Below, one piece after another: positions 26,113 to 34,565 of a DNA stretch of 64,000 bases (its first letter is position 1; the number at the start of each line of letters is the position of its first letter). The notes under the pieces were generated by a model. That model was not told where the DNA came from. It saw only the letters and a list, made by a program, of their open reading frames with translations, and searched no databases. Location of the stretch: contig NZ_LMOR01000001.1 in NCBI RefSeq assembly GCF_001424225.1, positions 191,427 to 255,426 of the forward strand. Direction: 5' to 3'. The stretch comes from Microbacterium sp. Leaf151 (GTDB taxonomy: Bacteria; Actinomycetota; Actinomycetes; Actinomycetales; Microbacteriaceae). A program made the position numbers and the translations under genes.

Positions 26113-27680
26113 CGATCGGTTCTTCCCCCCTCGTGACGCCGGTGCTTCGCATGACCGGCGTCACGAAGGCGTTCGCGGGCGTCCCGGCTCTCCGGGGCGC
26201 CTCGATCGACGTGCGCCCGGGCGAGGTGCACGGCCTCGTCGGCGAGAACGGCGCGGGCAAGTCCACGCTCATCAAGATCCTCGCCGGTATCTACGAGCGC
26301 GACGGCGGCACGGTCGTCATCGGCGGGACGGATGCCGGGCGACTCACTCCCGCGGACGCCCATGCGGCCGGCATCCGGTTCGTGCATCAGGAACTGCAGC
26401 TCGTACCCGACATGACCGTGGCCGAGAACGTCTGGCTCGGCAACGAGCAGAGCGCGGGCGGGGTGCTCCGCGGCCGCGCCATGAAGGCCCGCGTGACCGA
26501 GGTGCTGCACGACGTGCTCGGCATCCGGCTCTCCCCCACCCGGCTCGTCCGCGACCTCGGGCCCGCCGAGCGCAAGCTCGTGCAGGTGGCCCGCGCACTG
26601 GTCGACGACGACACGCGCCTGATCGTCTTCGACGAGCCCACGGCCCCTCTCGCCAGCGCCGAGGCCGAGCAGCTGCTCGGCATCATCGGGCGCCTGCGCG
26701 AACGCGGCATCTCCAGCCTCTACATCTCGCACTACCTCGGCGAGGTCACGCGCATCTGCGACCGCGTGACCATCCTGCGCGGCGGTGTCGACGTGGGCCG
26801 CATCGAGGGGGTCGGGCCCGACAGCGGTCGGGAGATGGTCCGCCTGATGATCGGGCGCGAGATCGACGACCTCTACCCCCCGCGTCGTTCCGTCGCCACG
26901 ACCGAGCCGGTGCTGCGTGCCCGGGGCCTCCGCGTCGGCGCTGTCGTGCACGGCGTCGACCTCGACGTGCGCCCGGGCGAGATCCTGGGGCTCACCGGCC
27001 TGCTCGGCTCCGGGGCGTCCGAACTCGCCGAGGCCCTGGTGGGGCTCCACCGCCACGCGGGCGATCTGTCGCTCCTGGGCCGCCGGTTCCGGCCGTCGAG
27101 CCCGGCCGCCGCCCTCGAGGCCGGCGTCGTGCTCGTGCCCCGCGACCGCCGCCACGACGGCGTCGTGCTCGACTTCTCGACCCAGCGCAACCTCACCCTC
27201 TCGACCCTCGCCGAGGGCACTCGCGCGGGCCTCCTCGACGACGCCGCGTCGCGGACGCGCGCCGAGGGCCTCGCCGAGCGCCTCGACATCCGTCCGCGCG
27301 ACACGAGCGTGCAGACCCGCCTGCTCAGCGGAGGAAACCAGCAGAAGGTGGTGCTCGGCCGGAGCCTGGCCGCCGGCGCCCGGGTCATCGTGCTGGATGA
27401 GCCCACGGTGGGTGTCGACATCGGCGCGAAGCAGGAGATCTACCGCCTGCTGGCGGAACTCGCGGCATCCGGGACCGCGGTCGTGATCGTCTCGACCGAC
27501 CCCGCCGAGGTGCTCGGGCTCAGCGACCGCGTCGTCGTGCTCGAACGCGGACGCGTCGCGCACGAGGTGACGACCGACGGTCTGACCCTCGAGCACCTGA
27601 GCGCGTTGGTGACCGGGAGCGCCGGCGGGTCCACCGCCGACGCCGCCGCCCCCGAACGAACCGAAGGGGATGCCGCATGA
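26109..27680 (+). CDS. Sugar ABC transporter ATP-binding protein (RbsA/MglA-like, two domains)
   Basis: 523 residues with two ABC domains in tandem. Domain 1 has a full Walker A (GENGAGKST), signature-region DLGPAERKLVQVARAL and Walker B (LIVFDEPTAPL). Domain 2 has a relaxed P-loop region (GLLGSGASELAEAL), the signature LLSGGNQQKVVLGR and Walker B VIVLDEPTVGVD. The degenerate second P-loop is normal for this class. Its GTG overlaps the stop of the binding-protein gene. Confidence 0.92.
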   Translation: MTIGSSPLVTPVLRMTGVTKAFAGVPALRGASIDVRPGEVHGLVGENGAGKSTLIKILAGIYERDGGTVVIGGTDAGRLTPADAHAAGIRFVHQELQLVPDMTVAENVWLGNEQSAGGVLRGRAMKARVTEVLHDVLGIRLSPTRLVRDLGPAERKLVQVARALVDDDTRLIVFDEPTAPLASAEAEQLLGIIGRLRERGISSLYISHYLGEVTRICDRVTILRGGVDVGRIEGVGPDSGREMVRLMIGREIDDLYPPRRSVATTEPVLRARGLRVGAVVHGVDLDVRPGEILGLTGLLGSGASELAEALVGLHRHAGDLSLLGRRFRPSSPAAALEAGVVLVPRDRRHDGVVLDFSTQRNLTLSTLAEGTRAGLLDDAASRTRAEGLAERLDIRPRDTSVQTRLLSGGNQQKVVLGRSLAAGARVIVLDEPTVGVDIGAKQEIYRLLAELAASGTAVVIVSTDPAEVLGLSDRVVVLERGRVAHEVTTDGLTLEHLSALVTGSAGGSTADAAAPERTEGDAA

Positions 27681-28678
27681 GCGCCCTGACCGTGGAGCGC
27701 GCGGCGCTCGTCCCGCGTCTGCGCAGCCTGCTGGCGCGACGCGGGCCACTACTGGTCGTGCTCGCGATGACCGTGTACCTCGCCGTCACGGCGAGGGGCT
27801 TCCTCGGCGTCGCCAACGTCACCGCGAGCCTCACCCAGGCGGCGCCCGTCGCGTTGGTCGCGATGGGCCTCGCCATCGTCGTGATCGGCGGCGGCGACGA
27901 CGTGGTCGTCGGCGGCATCGACCTGTCGATCCCCGCGACCGCGGCGCTCGCCACCGCCATCGTGAGCGATCAGCTCACCACCTACGGCACCCCGTTCGCC
28001 GTCGCGTTCGCCCTCGGCATCCTGGTCACCACCGTGTTCGGTCTGCTCAACGCGGTCCTCGTCGGCTGGGTCGGGCTGTCGTCGATCCTCGCCACACTCG
28101 CCGTGTACGTCGCCGTCGTCGGCATCACGCGCGTGGTCAGCGGCAATCGCCGCATCGACGTGACGGATCCGCTCATCATCGCCGTCCGCGACACGCGGAT
28201 CGCCGGCATCCCGCTCGCCGCCGTGCTCATGCTCGTCGTCGCGGCGGTGCTCGTCTTCGTCATGGCGCGCACCCCGTACGGCCGACGTCTGCAAGCCGTC
28301 GGCGGCAACCGGGATGCCGCGACCTTCGCCGGCATCCCGACCCGGCGCTACATCATGTCGACGTTCGTCATCGCGGGTGTGGTCGCGGGCCTCAGCGCGC
28401 TGCTGCTGGTCGCGCGCGGCTCGGGCAGCAGCCCGGGGATCGACGAGCGCCTCATGGTCGACATGGTTCTGGCGACCTTCCTGGGGGCGGCCTTCACCCG
28501 CCGCGGCACGGTCACGATCTTCGGCTCCGTCCTGGGCGCGGTGTTCGTGGCGCTGCTGTCGAACGGCCTGATCCTCTCGCGCGTGGCCAACGCGTGGGTC
28601 GACGGGTTCAAGGGTGTGCTGATCCTGCTCGTCGTCGCCGCGGCCGCGGCACGCAAGAACGAGGAGGCCCGCGCGTGA
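27677..28678 (+). CDS. Sugar ABC transporter permease 1
   Basis: 333 residues, about nine hydrophobic segments, RbsC-like. Typical motifs are GGDDVVVGGIDLSIPATAAL and the EAA-equivalent loop GRRLQAVGGNRDAATFAGIPTRRYIMSTF. The start overlaps the ATPase stop by four bases. Two different permease genes follow each other, implying a heterodimeric channel. Confidence 0.92.
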   Translation: MSALTVERAALVPRLRSLLARRGPLLVVLAMTVYLAVTARGFLGVANVTASLTQAAPVALVAMGLAIVVIGGGDDVVVGGIDLSIPATAALATAIVSDQLTTYGTPFAVAFALGILVTTVFGLLNAVLVGWVGLSSILATLAVYVAVVGITRVVSGNRRIDVTDPLIIAVRDTRIAGIPLAAVLMLVVAAVLVFVMARTPYGRRLQAVGGNRDAATFAGIPTRRYIMSTFVIAGVVAGLSALLLVARGSGSSPGIDERLMVDMVLATFLGAAFTRRGTVTIFGSVLGAVFVALLSNGLILSRVANAWVDGFKGVLILLVVAAAAARKNEEARA

Positions 28679-29724
28679 GCACCACCGCCACCCGCACCCG
28701 CTGGTCGGGGGTCGCCGGTTCCGCCGCCGCGACCGTCACCCGCTACGGCTTCGTCGCCGCCTTCGCGCTGCTGGTCGTGTTCTTCTCGTTCGCCAGCGAT
28801 GCGTTCCTGCGCCCGAGCAACCTGCTGAACGTGCTCGACGGGGTCGCGATCCTGCTGCTCGTCGCCCTCGCCCTGACCGTGGTGGTGTCGTCCGGCGGCA
28901 TCGACCTGTCGGCCGCGGTCGCGGTCGACTTCGGCGCGTGGTTCGCGATCGTGTCGATGATGTCGTTCGGGATGCCGTGGCCCGTCGCCGTCCTGCTCGG
29001 ACTCGTCGGCGGCGCGCTCATCGGGGCGCTGAACGCCTTCCTCATCGTGGGGCTCGGCGTGACGCCCTTCCTCGCGACCCTCGGCACCTTCTTCATCGGC
29101 CGCAGCGCCCAGCAGATCGGCACGAACGGCGGGGCGAGCGTCAGCTTCCGCGCCGCCCCCGAGGGCTTCACCTTCCTCGGCTCAGGCGACGTGCTGGGCG
29201 TCGGCATCCCGGTGATCATCGCCGCGGTCGCGGCCGTGGGCGTCGGCATCCTGCTGCACCGCACCCCCGCGGGCGTCCGCATCCAGGCGATGGGCCTGCA
29301 GGATCGCGCGGCGGTCGTCGCGGGGCTTCGCACCCGCCGCATCCGCGTGCTCGTCTACATCGGCGCGGGCGTGCTGTGCGCGGCGGGCGGCGTGCTGCTC
29401 AGCGCCTCGCTGCGGCTGTACACGCCTCTCGCGGGCTTCAGCTACCTGCTGGACGCCATCGCCGCGGTGTTCATCGGCGCGTCGATGCACCCGCGCTCGC
29501 GGCCGAACGTGCCCGGCACCGTCGTGGGAGTGCTCTTCCTGGGCGTGCTGGCGAACGGCCTCGATCTGCTGGGTCTCGACTTCAACGTCAAGGCCGCGGT
29601 GCAGGGGGTCGTGCTGCTGGTCGCCCTCGTGCTGGCCTACACCGTCGCGCAGCGCGCGCGGGCGGCGGCGGAGCGCAAGCCCGCGGCGAAGACCCCCGAC
29701 ACCACCCCGGGCGGCACCCCGTGA
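28675..29724 (+). CDS. Sugar ABC transporter permease 2
   Basis: 349 residues with about nine membrane segments and the same family motifs as permease 1 (VVVSSGGIDLSAAVAVDFG, GVRIQAMGLQDRAAVVAGL). A basic Lys/Ala tail is predicted inside the cell. GTG start overlaps the previous stop (GTGA). Forms the import channel with permease 1. Confidence 0.92.
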   Translation: MSTTATRTRWSGVAGSAAATVTRYGFVAAFALLVVFFSFASDAFLRPSNLLNVLDGVAILLLVALALTVVVSSGGIDLSAAVAVDFGAWFAIVSMMSFGMPWPVAVLLGLVGGALIGALNAFLIVGLGVTPFLATLGTFFIGRSAQQIGTNGGASVSFRAAPEGFTFLGSGDVLGVGIPVIIAAVAAVGVGILLHRTPAGVRIQAMGLQDRAAVVAGLRTRRIRVLVYIGAGVLCAAGGVLLSASLRLYTPLAGFSYLLDAIAAVFIGASMHPRSRPNVPGTVVGVLFLGVLANGLDLLGLDFNVKAAVQGVVLLVALVLAYTVAQRARAAAERKPAAKTPDTTPGGTP

Positions 29725-31376
29725 CCCCCGCCGTCCTGGGCATCGATGCGGGGACCACCGCGGTCAAGGCCGTGCTCTACTCGCTCGAGGGTGAGACGCT
29801 CGCCGCCGGTCACCGCGCGGTCACGGTCGTCCGCACGCCCGACGGGGCGGCCGAGAGCGACATCGACCTGGTGTGGGAGGCCGTCGTCGGCGCCGTCCGT
29901 CAGGCCCTGTCGCAGGCCCGTAGCGCCGGGCCCGACGTCGTCGCGATCGGTGTCACCGGCCAGGGCGACGGGGCGTGGCTCGTCGATGCCGACGGTCGCC
30001 CGGTGCGCCCCGCAGCCCTGTGGCTCGACGGACGCGGCGCCGACCGCGTGACCGCGTGGCAGCGCGACGGGCGGGATGCCGCGGTGATCGCCGCCACCGG
30101 CTCGGCCAGCTTCCCGGGGACGCTCCCCGTGCTGCTCGACGGCTTCGCCGAGTCCGAACCCGAGGCCCTCGCCCGCGCGGCCCACCACCTCAACTGCAAG
30201 GACGCGGTGCGTCACCGCCTCACCGGCGAGGTCGCCACCGACCCTTCCGAGGCGTCGCGCACGTATTTGGATCCGGCGACCCTCGCCTACTCCGACGAGA
30301 TGATCGACGCGCTCGGACACCGTCGCTTCGCACACCTCCTCGCCCCCGTGCGCGCTCCGCACGAGAGCGCCGGCACCCTCACCGATGCCGCCGCCGCCGA
30401 GCTGGGCCTCCGGGCCGGCGTGCCCGTCGCCGTCGGGCTCGTCGACTCGGCGGCCTGCCCCGTGGGGCTCGGTGCCCTCGACGATCAGGACGGGTGGGTC
30501 GTGCTCGGCACGACCGCCACCGTGGCCGTCAACCGCGTCGACCGCGCCGCCGCCGACAGCGGGATCGGCATCCTCATCCCCACGGGCCGCGGGACCCAGG
30601 TGCTCGAGGCCCTGTCGTCGATGGTCGGCACGCCCAACCTCGACTGGGTGCGCGACACCCTGGGTCTCGCCGACCGCGGCTGGAGCGAGCTCGAACGCCT
30701 CGCGCGCACCGCGCCGGCCGGCAGCGGCGGCGTGATCTACCTGCCCTACGGCTCCCCCAGCGGCGAGCGCGCCCCGTTCGTGGACGCCGCCGCCTCGGCC
30801 TCCTGGGTCGGAATGAACGTCACGACGGCTCCGGCGCAGCTGCTGCGCAGCGTCTTCGAGGGCCTCGCGTTCTCGGTCGCCGAGTGCCTCGATCTTCTGG
30901 ATGCCGCCGAGCGCGTACCCGTGTGCGGCGGTGGCGCGCGCAGCGACCTGCTGTGCCAGCTGCTGGCCGACGTGTCGGGTCGCACGATCGTGCGCACGAC
31001 CGACCCCGAGGTCGGAGCGCGGGGCGCAGCGACCGTCGCCCTCGTGGCCGCGGGGCTCGCCGTCGACCTGGAGGCCGCGGTGCGGGTCTTCCCCGCCGAC
31101 GCCGTCGAGTTCACTCCGCGCCCCTCCCCCGCACTGTCGTCGGCGCGAGAGGTGTTCGCGCGCGTGCGTGCGGCGCTGCGGCCGGAGTGGCCGGCGCTGC
31201 GCGCGCTCGGTCGGCTCACACCGGATGCCGCCGGCGCCCGCCCGGACGCCGCGTCCCGCGGTGCGGCCCCGAGCGATGAACGCGCCGAGGCGGAACGCAC
31301 CGCCGCCGGCGCCCCTGCCGCCCACCTCGACGAGCCGGCTCCCGACGTCCCCACCCCCGAGAGGACCCCCGCGTGA
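29721..31376 (+). CDS. FGGY-family carbohydrate kinase
   Basis: 551 residues. The two ATPase-fold halves are complete: LGIDAGTTAVKAVLY at the N-terminus, GVTGQGDGAWLVDADGRPVRPAALWLDGR, then LGTTATVAVN, and the C-terminal VCGGGARSDLLCQLLADVSG. FGGY kinases phosphorylate ketoses and polyols. Here the position before mtnC, mtnB and mtnD suggests a 5-modified ketopentose such as methylthioribulose, which would yield the substrate of MtnB. That assignment is inference. About 50 residues of Ala/Glu/Pro-rich tail follow the fold. Confidence 0.88.
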   Translation: MTPAVLGIDAGTTAVKAVLYSLEGETLAAGHRAVTVVRTPDGAAESDIDLVWEAVVGAVRQALSQARSAGPDVVAIGVTGQGDGAWLVDADGRPVRPAALWLDGRGADRVTAWQRDGRDAAVIAATGSASFPGTLPVLLDGFAESEPEALARAAHHLNCKDAVRHRLTGEVATDPSEASRTYLDPATLAYSDEMIDALGHRRFAHLLAPVRAPHESAGTLTDAAAAELGLRAGVPVAVGLVDSAACPVGLGALDDQDGWVVLGTTATVAVNRVDRAAADSGIGILIPTGRGTQVLEALSSMVGTPNLDWVRDTLGLADRGWSELERLARTAPAGSGGVIYLPYGSPSGERAPFVDAAASASWVGMNVTTAPAQLLRSVFEGLAFSVAECLDLLDAAERVPVCGGGARSDLLCQLLADVSGRTIVRTTDPEVGARGAATVALVAAGLAVDLEAAVRVFPADAVEFTPRPSPALSSAREVFARVRAALRPEWPALRALGRLTPDAAGARPDAASRGAAPSDERAEAERTAAGAPAAHLDEPAPDVPTPERTPA

Positions 31377-32341
31377 CCCGCATCGTCGTCACCGCCCCCT
31401 TCGACCCGCGCATCGCGGCCGCGCTCCCGGGCGAGGTCTTCACGGCATCCGAGGTCGAGACCGGCCAGTCCCTCGGTGCGCGCGCCGCCGCCGACCCCGT
31501 GTTCGCCGAGGCTCTGGCCGGCGCCGACGTCGTGATCGCAGAGCTCGACCGCATCGACGACGACGCGCTCGCGGCCGCGCCTCGCCTGTCGTTGGTCGTC
31601 GCCTGCCGCGCGAACCCCGCGAACGTCGATCTCGCCGCGTGCGCCGCGCGCGGCGTCGAGGTGCGCACGACACCGGGCCGCAACGCCGACGTGACCGCCG
31701 ACTTCACCCTCGCCCTCCTGCTCGCCACCGTGCGCCACGTGCCCGCGGCGTCGGCGTGGCTGCGTGAGGGCAGGTGGAGCACCGACGACGTCTTCGAGCC
31801 GTACGCGCGCTTCCGCGGCATCGGCCTCACGGGCCGGCAGCTCGGCGTCGTCGGTGGCGGCGCAGTCGGTCGACGCGTCGTGCGCCGCGCCCAGGGGTTC
31901 GGCATGCGCGTCGCCGTCTACGACCCCTTCCTCGCCCCCGGCGCCCTGGGCGACGACGTCGCGCACCTCGACCTCGACGAGCTGCTCGCCGGGAGCGACA
32001 TCGTCACCCTGCACGTGCCGCTCACCCCCGAGACCACCGGTCTGATCGGTGCGCGCGAACTCGCACTGCTGCGCCCCGACGCGTATCTGATCAACGCCGG
32101 CCGCGCCGCTCTCGTCGACCGCGACGCGCTCATCCCGGTGCTGCGCGACGGGCGCATCGCCGGCGCCGGCTTCGACGTGTTCCACGACGAGCCGCTCACC
32201 CCGGGCGACGAACTGCTGCGGCTGCCGAACGTCACACTCACCCCGCACATCGCCGGGGCGTCGGACGACGTGGTCGTCGAGCATTCCCGCCTCGCGGCCG
32301 CCGCCGTGGCATCCTTCATCGACACGAAAGAGAAATCATGA
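31373..32341 (+). CDS. D-isomer-specific 2-hydroxyacid dehydrogenase
   Basis: 322 residues. The NAD-binding signature LGVVGGGAVGRRVVRRAQGFGMRVAVYDP and the catalytic series ARELALLRPDAYLINAGRAALVD (Arg region), FDVFHDEPL (Glu) and TPHIAG (His) are all present. It interconverts a 2-oxoacid and a D-2-hydroxyacid. In this operon the likely 2-oxoacid is the MtnD product (4-methylthio-2-oxobutanoate or an analogue), or an upstream intermediate. It overlaps both neighbouring genes. Confidence 0.88.
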   Translation: MTRIVVTAPFDPRIAAALPGEVFTASEVETGQSLGARAAADPVFAEALAGADVVIAELDRIDDDALAAAPRLSLVVACRANPANVDLAACAARGVEVRTTPGRNADVTADFTLALLLATVRHVPAASAWLREGRWSTDDVFEPYARFRGIGLTGRQLGVVGGGAVGRRVVRRAQGFGMRVAVYDPFLAPGALGDDVAHLDLDELLAGSDIVTLHVPLTPETTGLIGARELALLRPDAYLINAGRAALVDRDALIPVLRDGRIAGAGFDVFHDEPLTPGDELLRLPNVTLTPHIAGASDDVVVEHSRLAAAAVASFIDTKEKS

Positions 32342-33042
32342 CCGTCTCCGCCACCGCCGACGTGGTCGTGCTCGACATCGAGGGCACCACGTCCGCCGCC
32401 GGGTTCATCCTCGGCGACCTGTACGACTACGCCCGCCCGCGTCTCGACGAGGTACTCGGGCGCGACGACGACACCGTTCGCACCGCCCGCGTCGACGCGA
32501 TCGCCGAGACGGGCCTGGATGCCGACGCCTCCGATGCCGAGATCGCCGAGGCGCTGCGCGGTCTGATGGCGAACGACGTGAAGTCCACCCCGCTGAAGAC
32601 GCTGCAGGGGATCATCTGGGCCGAGGGCTTCGCCGCGGGTGAGATCCACTCGCAGTTCTTCGACGACGTGCCACAGCGCCTGCACGCCTGGCACGAGGAC
32701 GGCATCCGTCTCGCCGTTTATTCCTCGGGTTCGGTCGCCTCGCAGGTGCCGTGGTTCCGTCACGCGCCCCAGGGCGACCTGACCCCTCTCGTCGAGGACT
32801 TCTTCGACACGGTCAAGGCGGGGCCGAAGAAGGAACGCGCGTCGTTCGACGCGATCGCCTCCGCCCTCGACGTCGCGCCCGGGCGCGCGCTGTTCCTCAC
32901 CGACCACCCCGACGAGGTGACGGCGGCCCTCGCGGCCGGCTGGCAGGTGGTCGCCCTCGACCGCGCCGGCGAACCGTGGGCCGGTGCGGACTTCGCCGCC
33001 CCCGCCGTGGCATCCTTCGACGAGATCGAGGTGACCCGATGA
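32338..33042 (+). CDS. mtnC: Acireductone synthase (enolase-phosphatase E1)
   Basis: 234 residues of the HAD superfamily. The nucleophile region is VVLDIEGTTSAAGFILGDLYDYAR. The family-specific STPLKTLQGIIWAEGF follows, then YSSGSVASQ and the conserved lysine in KAGPKK. It enolises and dephosphorylates 2,3-diketo-5-methylthiopentyl 1-phosphate to the acireductone in methionine salvage. The ATG overlaps the dehydrogenase stop. Confidence 0.93.
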   Translation: MTVSATADVVVLDIEGTTSAAGFILGDLYDYARPRLDEVLGRDDDTVRTARVDAIAETGLDADASDAEIAEALRGLMANDVKSTPLKTLQGIIWAEGFAAGEIHSQFFDDVPQRLHAWHEDGIRLAVYSSGSVASQVPWFRHAPQGDLTPLVEDFFDTVKAGPKKERASFDAIASALDVAPGRALFLTDHPDEVTAALAAGWQVVALDRAGEPWAGADFAAPAVASFDEIEVTR

Positions 33043-33674
33043 CCGTCCTCCCCTCCCGCGACCGCGTGCGGGCCGCCGGCGCCGCCCTCGCCGCCGAGGC
33101 CTCGCGCTTCTCGGGGTACGGCTGGATGCGGGGAACCTCGGGCAACCTCTCGGTCGTCGTCGAGCGCGACCCGCTCGTGCTCGCCGTCACCGCGTCGGGC
33201 CTCGACAAGTCGCTGCTCACCGAAGCCGACGTCGTGCTCATCGACGCGAACGGCGAGGCCATCGACCCCGACGACCAGCGCCCCCCGTCGGCGGAGTCGG
33301 GTCTGCACGCCCACATCGCCGCGCGCACGGGCGCGAACGCCGTGTTCCACGTGCACGCCTTCGACGCCGTCGTCGCGGGGCACCGGTGGCCGAACGGCGT
33401 CGAGATCCGCGACATGGAGATGCTCAAGGGCATCGGCCACCTCGCCGACGATGAGACGGTGACCGTTCCCGTCATCCGCAATCACCAGGACATGACCGTC
33501 GAAGCCGGCTGGTTCGACGAGGTCTACCGTCCCGCCACCTCCGAGGTGCCCGAAGTCCCCGCCCTGATCGTGGCGAACCACGGCATGTACGCCTGGGGCA
33601 GCGACGTGGCCGCTGCCCGTCGTCACCTCGAGATCACCGAGTGGCTGCTGCGCTTCGCCGTCGCGACGCGCTGA
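33039..33674 (+). CDS. mtnB: Methylthioribulose-1-phosphate dehydratase
   Basis: 211 residues of the class II aldolase-like fold. Diagnostic segments are WMRGTSGNLSVV, AVFHVHAFDAVVAG (zinc ligand His pair), EMLKGIGHL and VIRNHQDM, with the third His in ANHGMYAWG. It dehydrates methylthioribulose 1-phosphate to the diketo compound used by MtnC. It overlaps mtnC by four bases. Confidence 0.93.
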   Translation: MTVLPSRDRVRAAGAALAAEASRFSGYGWMRGTSGNLSVVVERDPLVLAVTASGLDKSLLTEADVVLIDANGEAIDPDDQRPPSAESGLHAHIAARTGANAVFHVHAFDAVVAGHRWPNGVEIRDMEMLKGIGHLADDETVTVPVIRNHQDMTVEAGWFDEVYRPATSEVPEVPALIVANHGMYAWGSDVAAARRHLEITEWLLRFAVATR

Positions 33675-33718
33675 GACGCCGGCATCCATCCTCCCCACCC
33701 CCAACGAAAGGAGCGGCC

Positions 33719-34300
33719 ATGACCCTGCTGACCGTCTGGAAAGAATCCGACCCGGGCACGCCCGTGCTCGAGACCACCGAAGAGAGCGAGATCCGCGAGG
33801 CCCTCGCCGAACTCGGCGCCCGCTTCTCGCGCTGGGAGGTCAAGGACGTCGCCACGGGCGCCTCGCAGGACGAGGTGCTCGCGCTGTACGCCGCGGAGAT
33901 CGGCGAGGTGAAGGACCGCGAGGGCTACACCCTCGTCGACGTCGTCGCGCTCGACCCCGCGCAGGCCGATTACAACGAGGTGAAGACGCCGTTCCGCGAG
34001 AAGTTCCTGTCGGAGCACGCTCACGACGACGATGAGGACCGCTACTTCGCCAAGGGTGCCGGTGTGTTCTACCTGCACGCGAACGAGAAGGTGCACGCGG
34101 TGTACTGCGAGGCGGGCGACCTCATCTCGGTGCCGGCGAACACCACGCACTGGTTCGACATGGGCACCTCGCCCCACTATGTCAGCGTGCGATTCTTCCA
34201 CGACGACGACGGCTGGGTCGGTCACTTCACCGGCAGCCCGATCGCGGAGTCCTTCGCCTCGTTCGACCAGCTGGCGGAGCGTCGCGCGCAGCTCGCCTGA
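33719..34300 (+). CDS. mtnD: Acireductone dioxygenase
   Basis: 193 residues, cupin fold. The metal-binding region FLSEHAHDDDEDRYFAKGAG and the later TTHWFDMG supply His and Glu ligands. With Fe it yields the 2-oxoacid plus formate; with Ni it would give CO as well. A strong AAGGAG precedes the ATG. It is last in the operon, 44 bases after mtnB and followed by a hairpin. Confidence 0.93.
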   Translation: MTLLTVWKESDPGTPVLETTEESEIREALAELGARFSRWEVKDVATGASQDEVLALYAAEIGEVKDREGYTLVDVVALDPAQADYNEVKTPFREKFLSEHAHDDDEDRYFAKGAGVFYLHANEKVHAVYCEAGDLISVPANTTHWFDMGTSPHYVSVRFFHDDDGWVGHFTGSPIAESFASFDQLAERRAQLA

Positions 34301-34314
34301 TCCCGCTTCTCCCC

Positions 34315-34364
34315 GAACGCCCGTCCCGGTCGCATCCCTCCGGATGCCGTGGGGGCGGGCGTTC
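34315..34364 (+). terminator. Hairpin terminator after mtnD
   Basis: GAACGCCCGTCCC (34315-34327) pairs with GGGGGCGGGCGTTC (34351-34364). The inside also pairs through GCATCC and GGATGC, giving one long GC-rich stem just after mtnD. The remaining ~200 bases to the next gene show nothing I can name. Confidence 0.75.
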
Positions 34365-34565
34365 CGCGTGGACGGAGGGTGCGCCGGCGGTTCCGAGGCA
34401 GGAGAGCCCGCGAGGCAGGGGGGCCGCACGCGGCCGAGGGGCGTGCCGTCCGATCGGAGCCCCGGGCATCCCGCAGCGCGGCCGCGGTGCGTTCCGAGGC
34501 TTGCGGCGGCTTCGTACGCCGCAATACCGTCGTGTCGTCCGCACACGCGGTGAGGGGGTCGGCAC

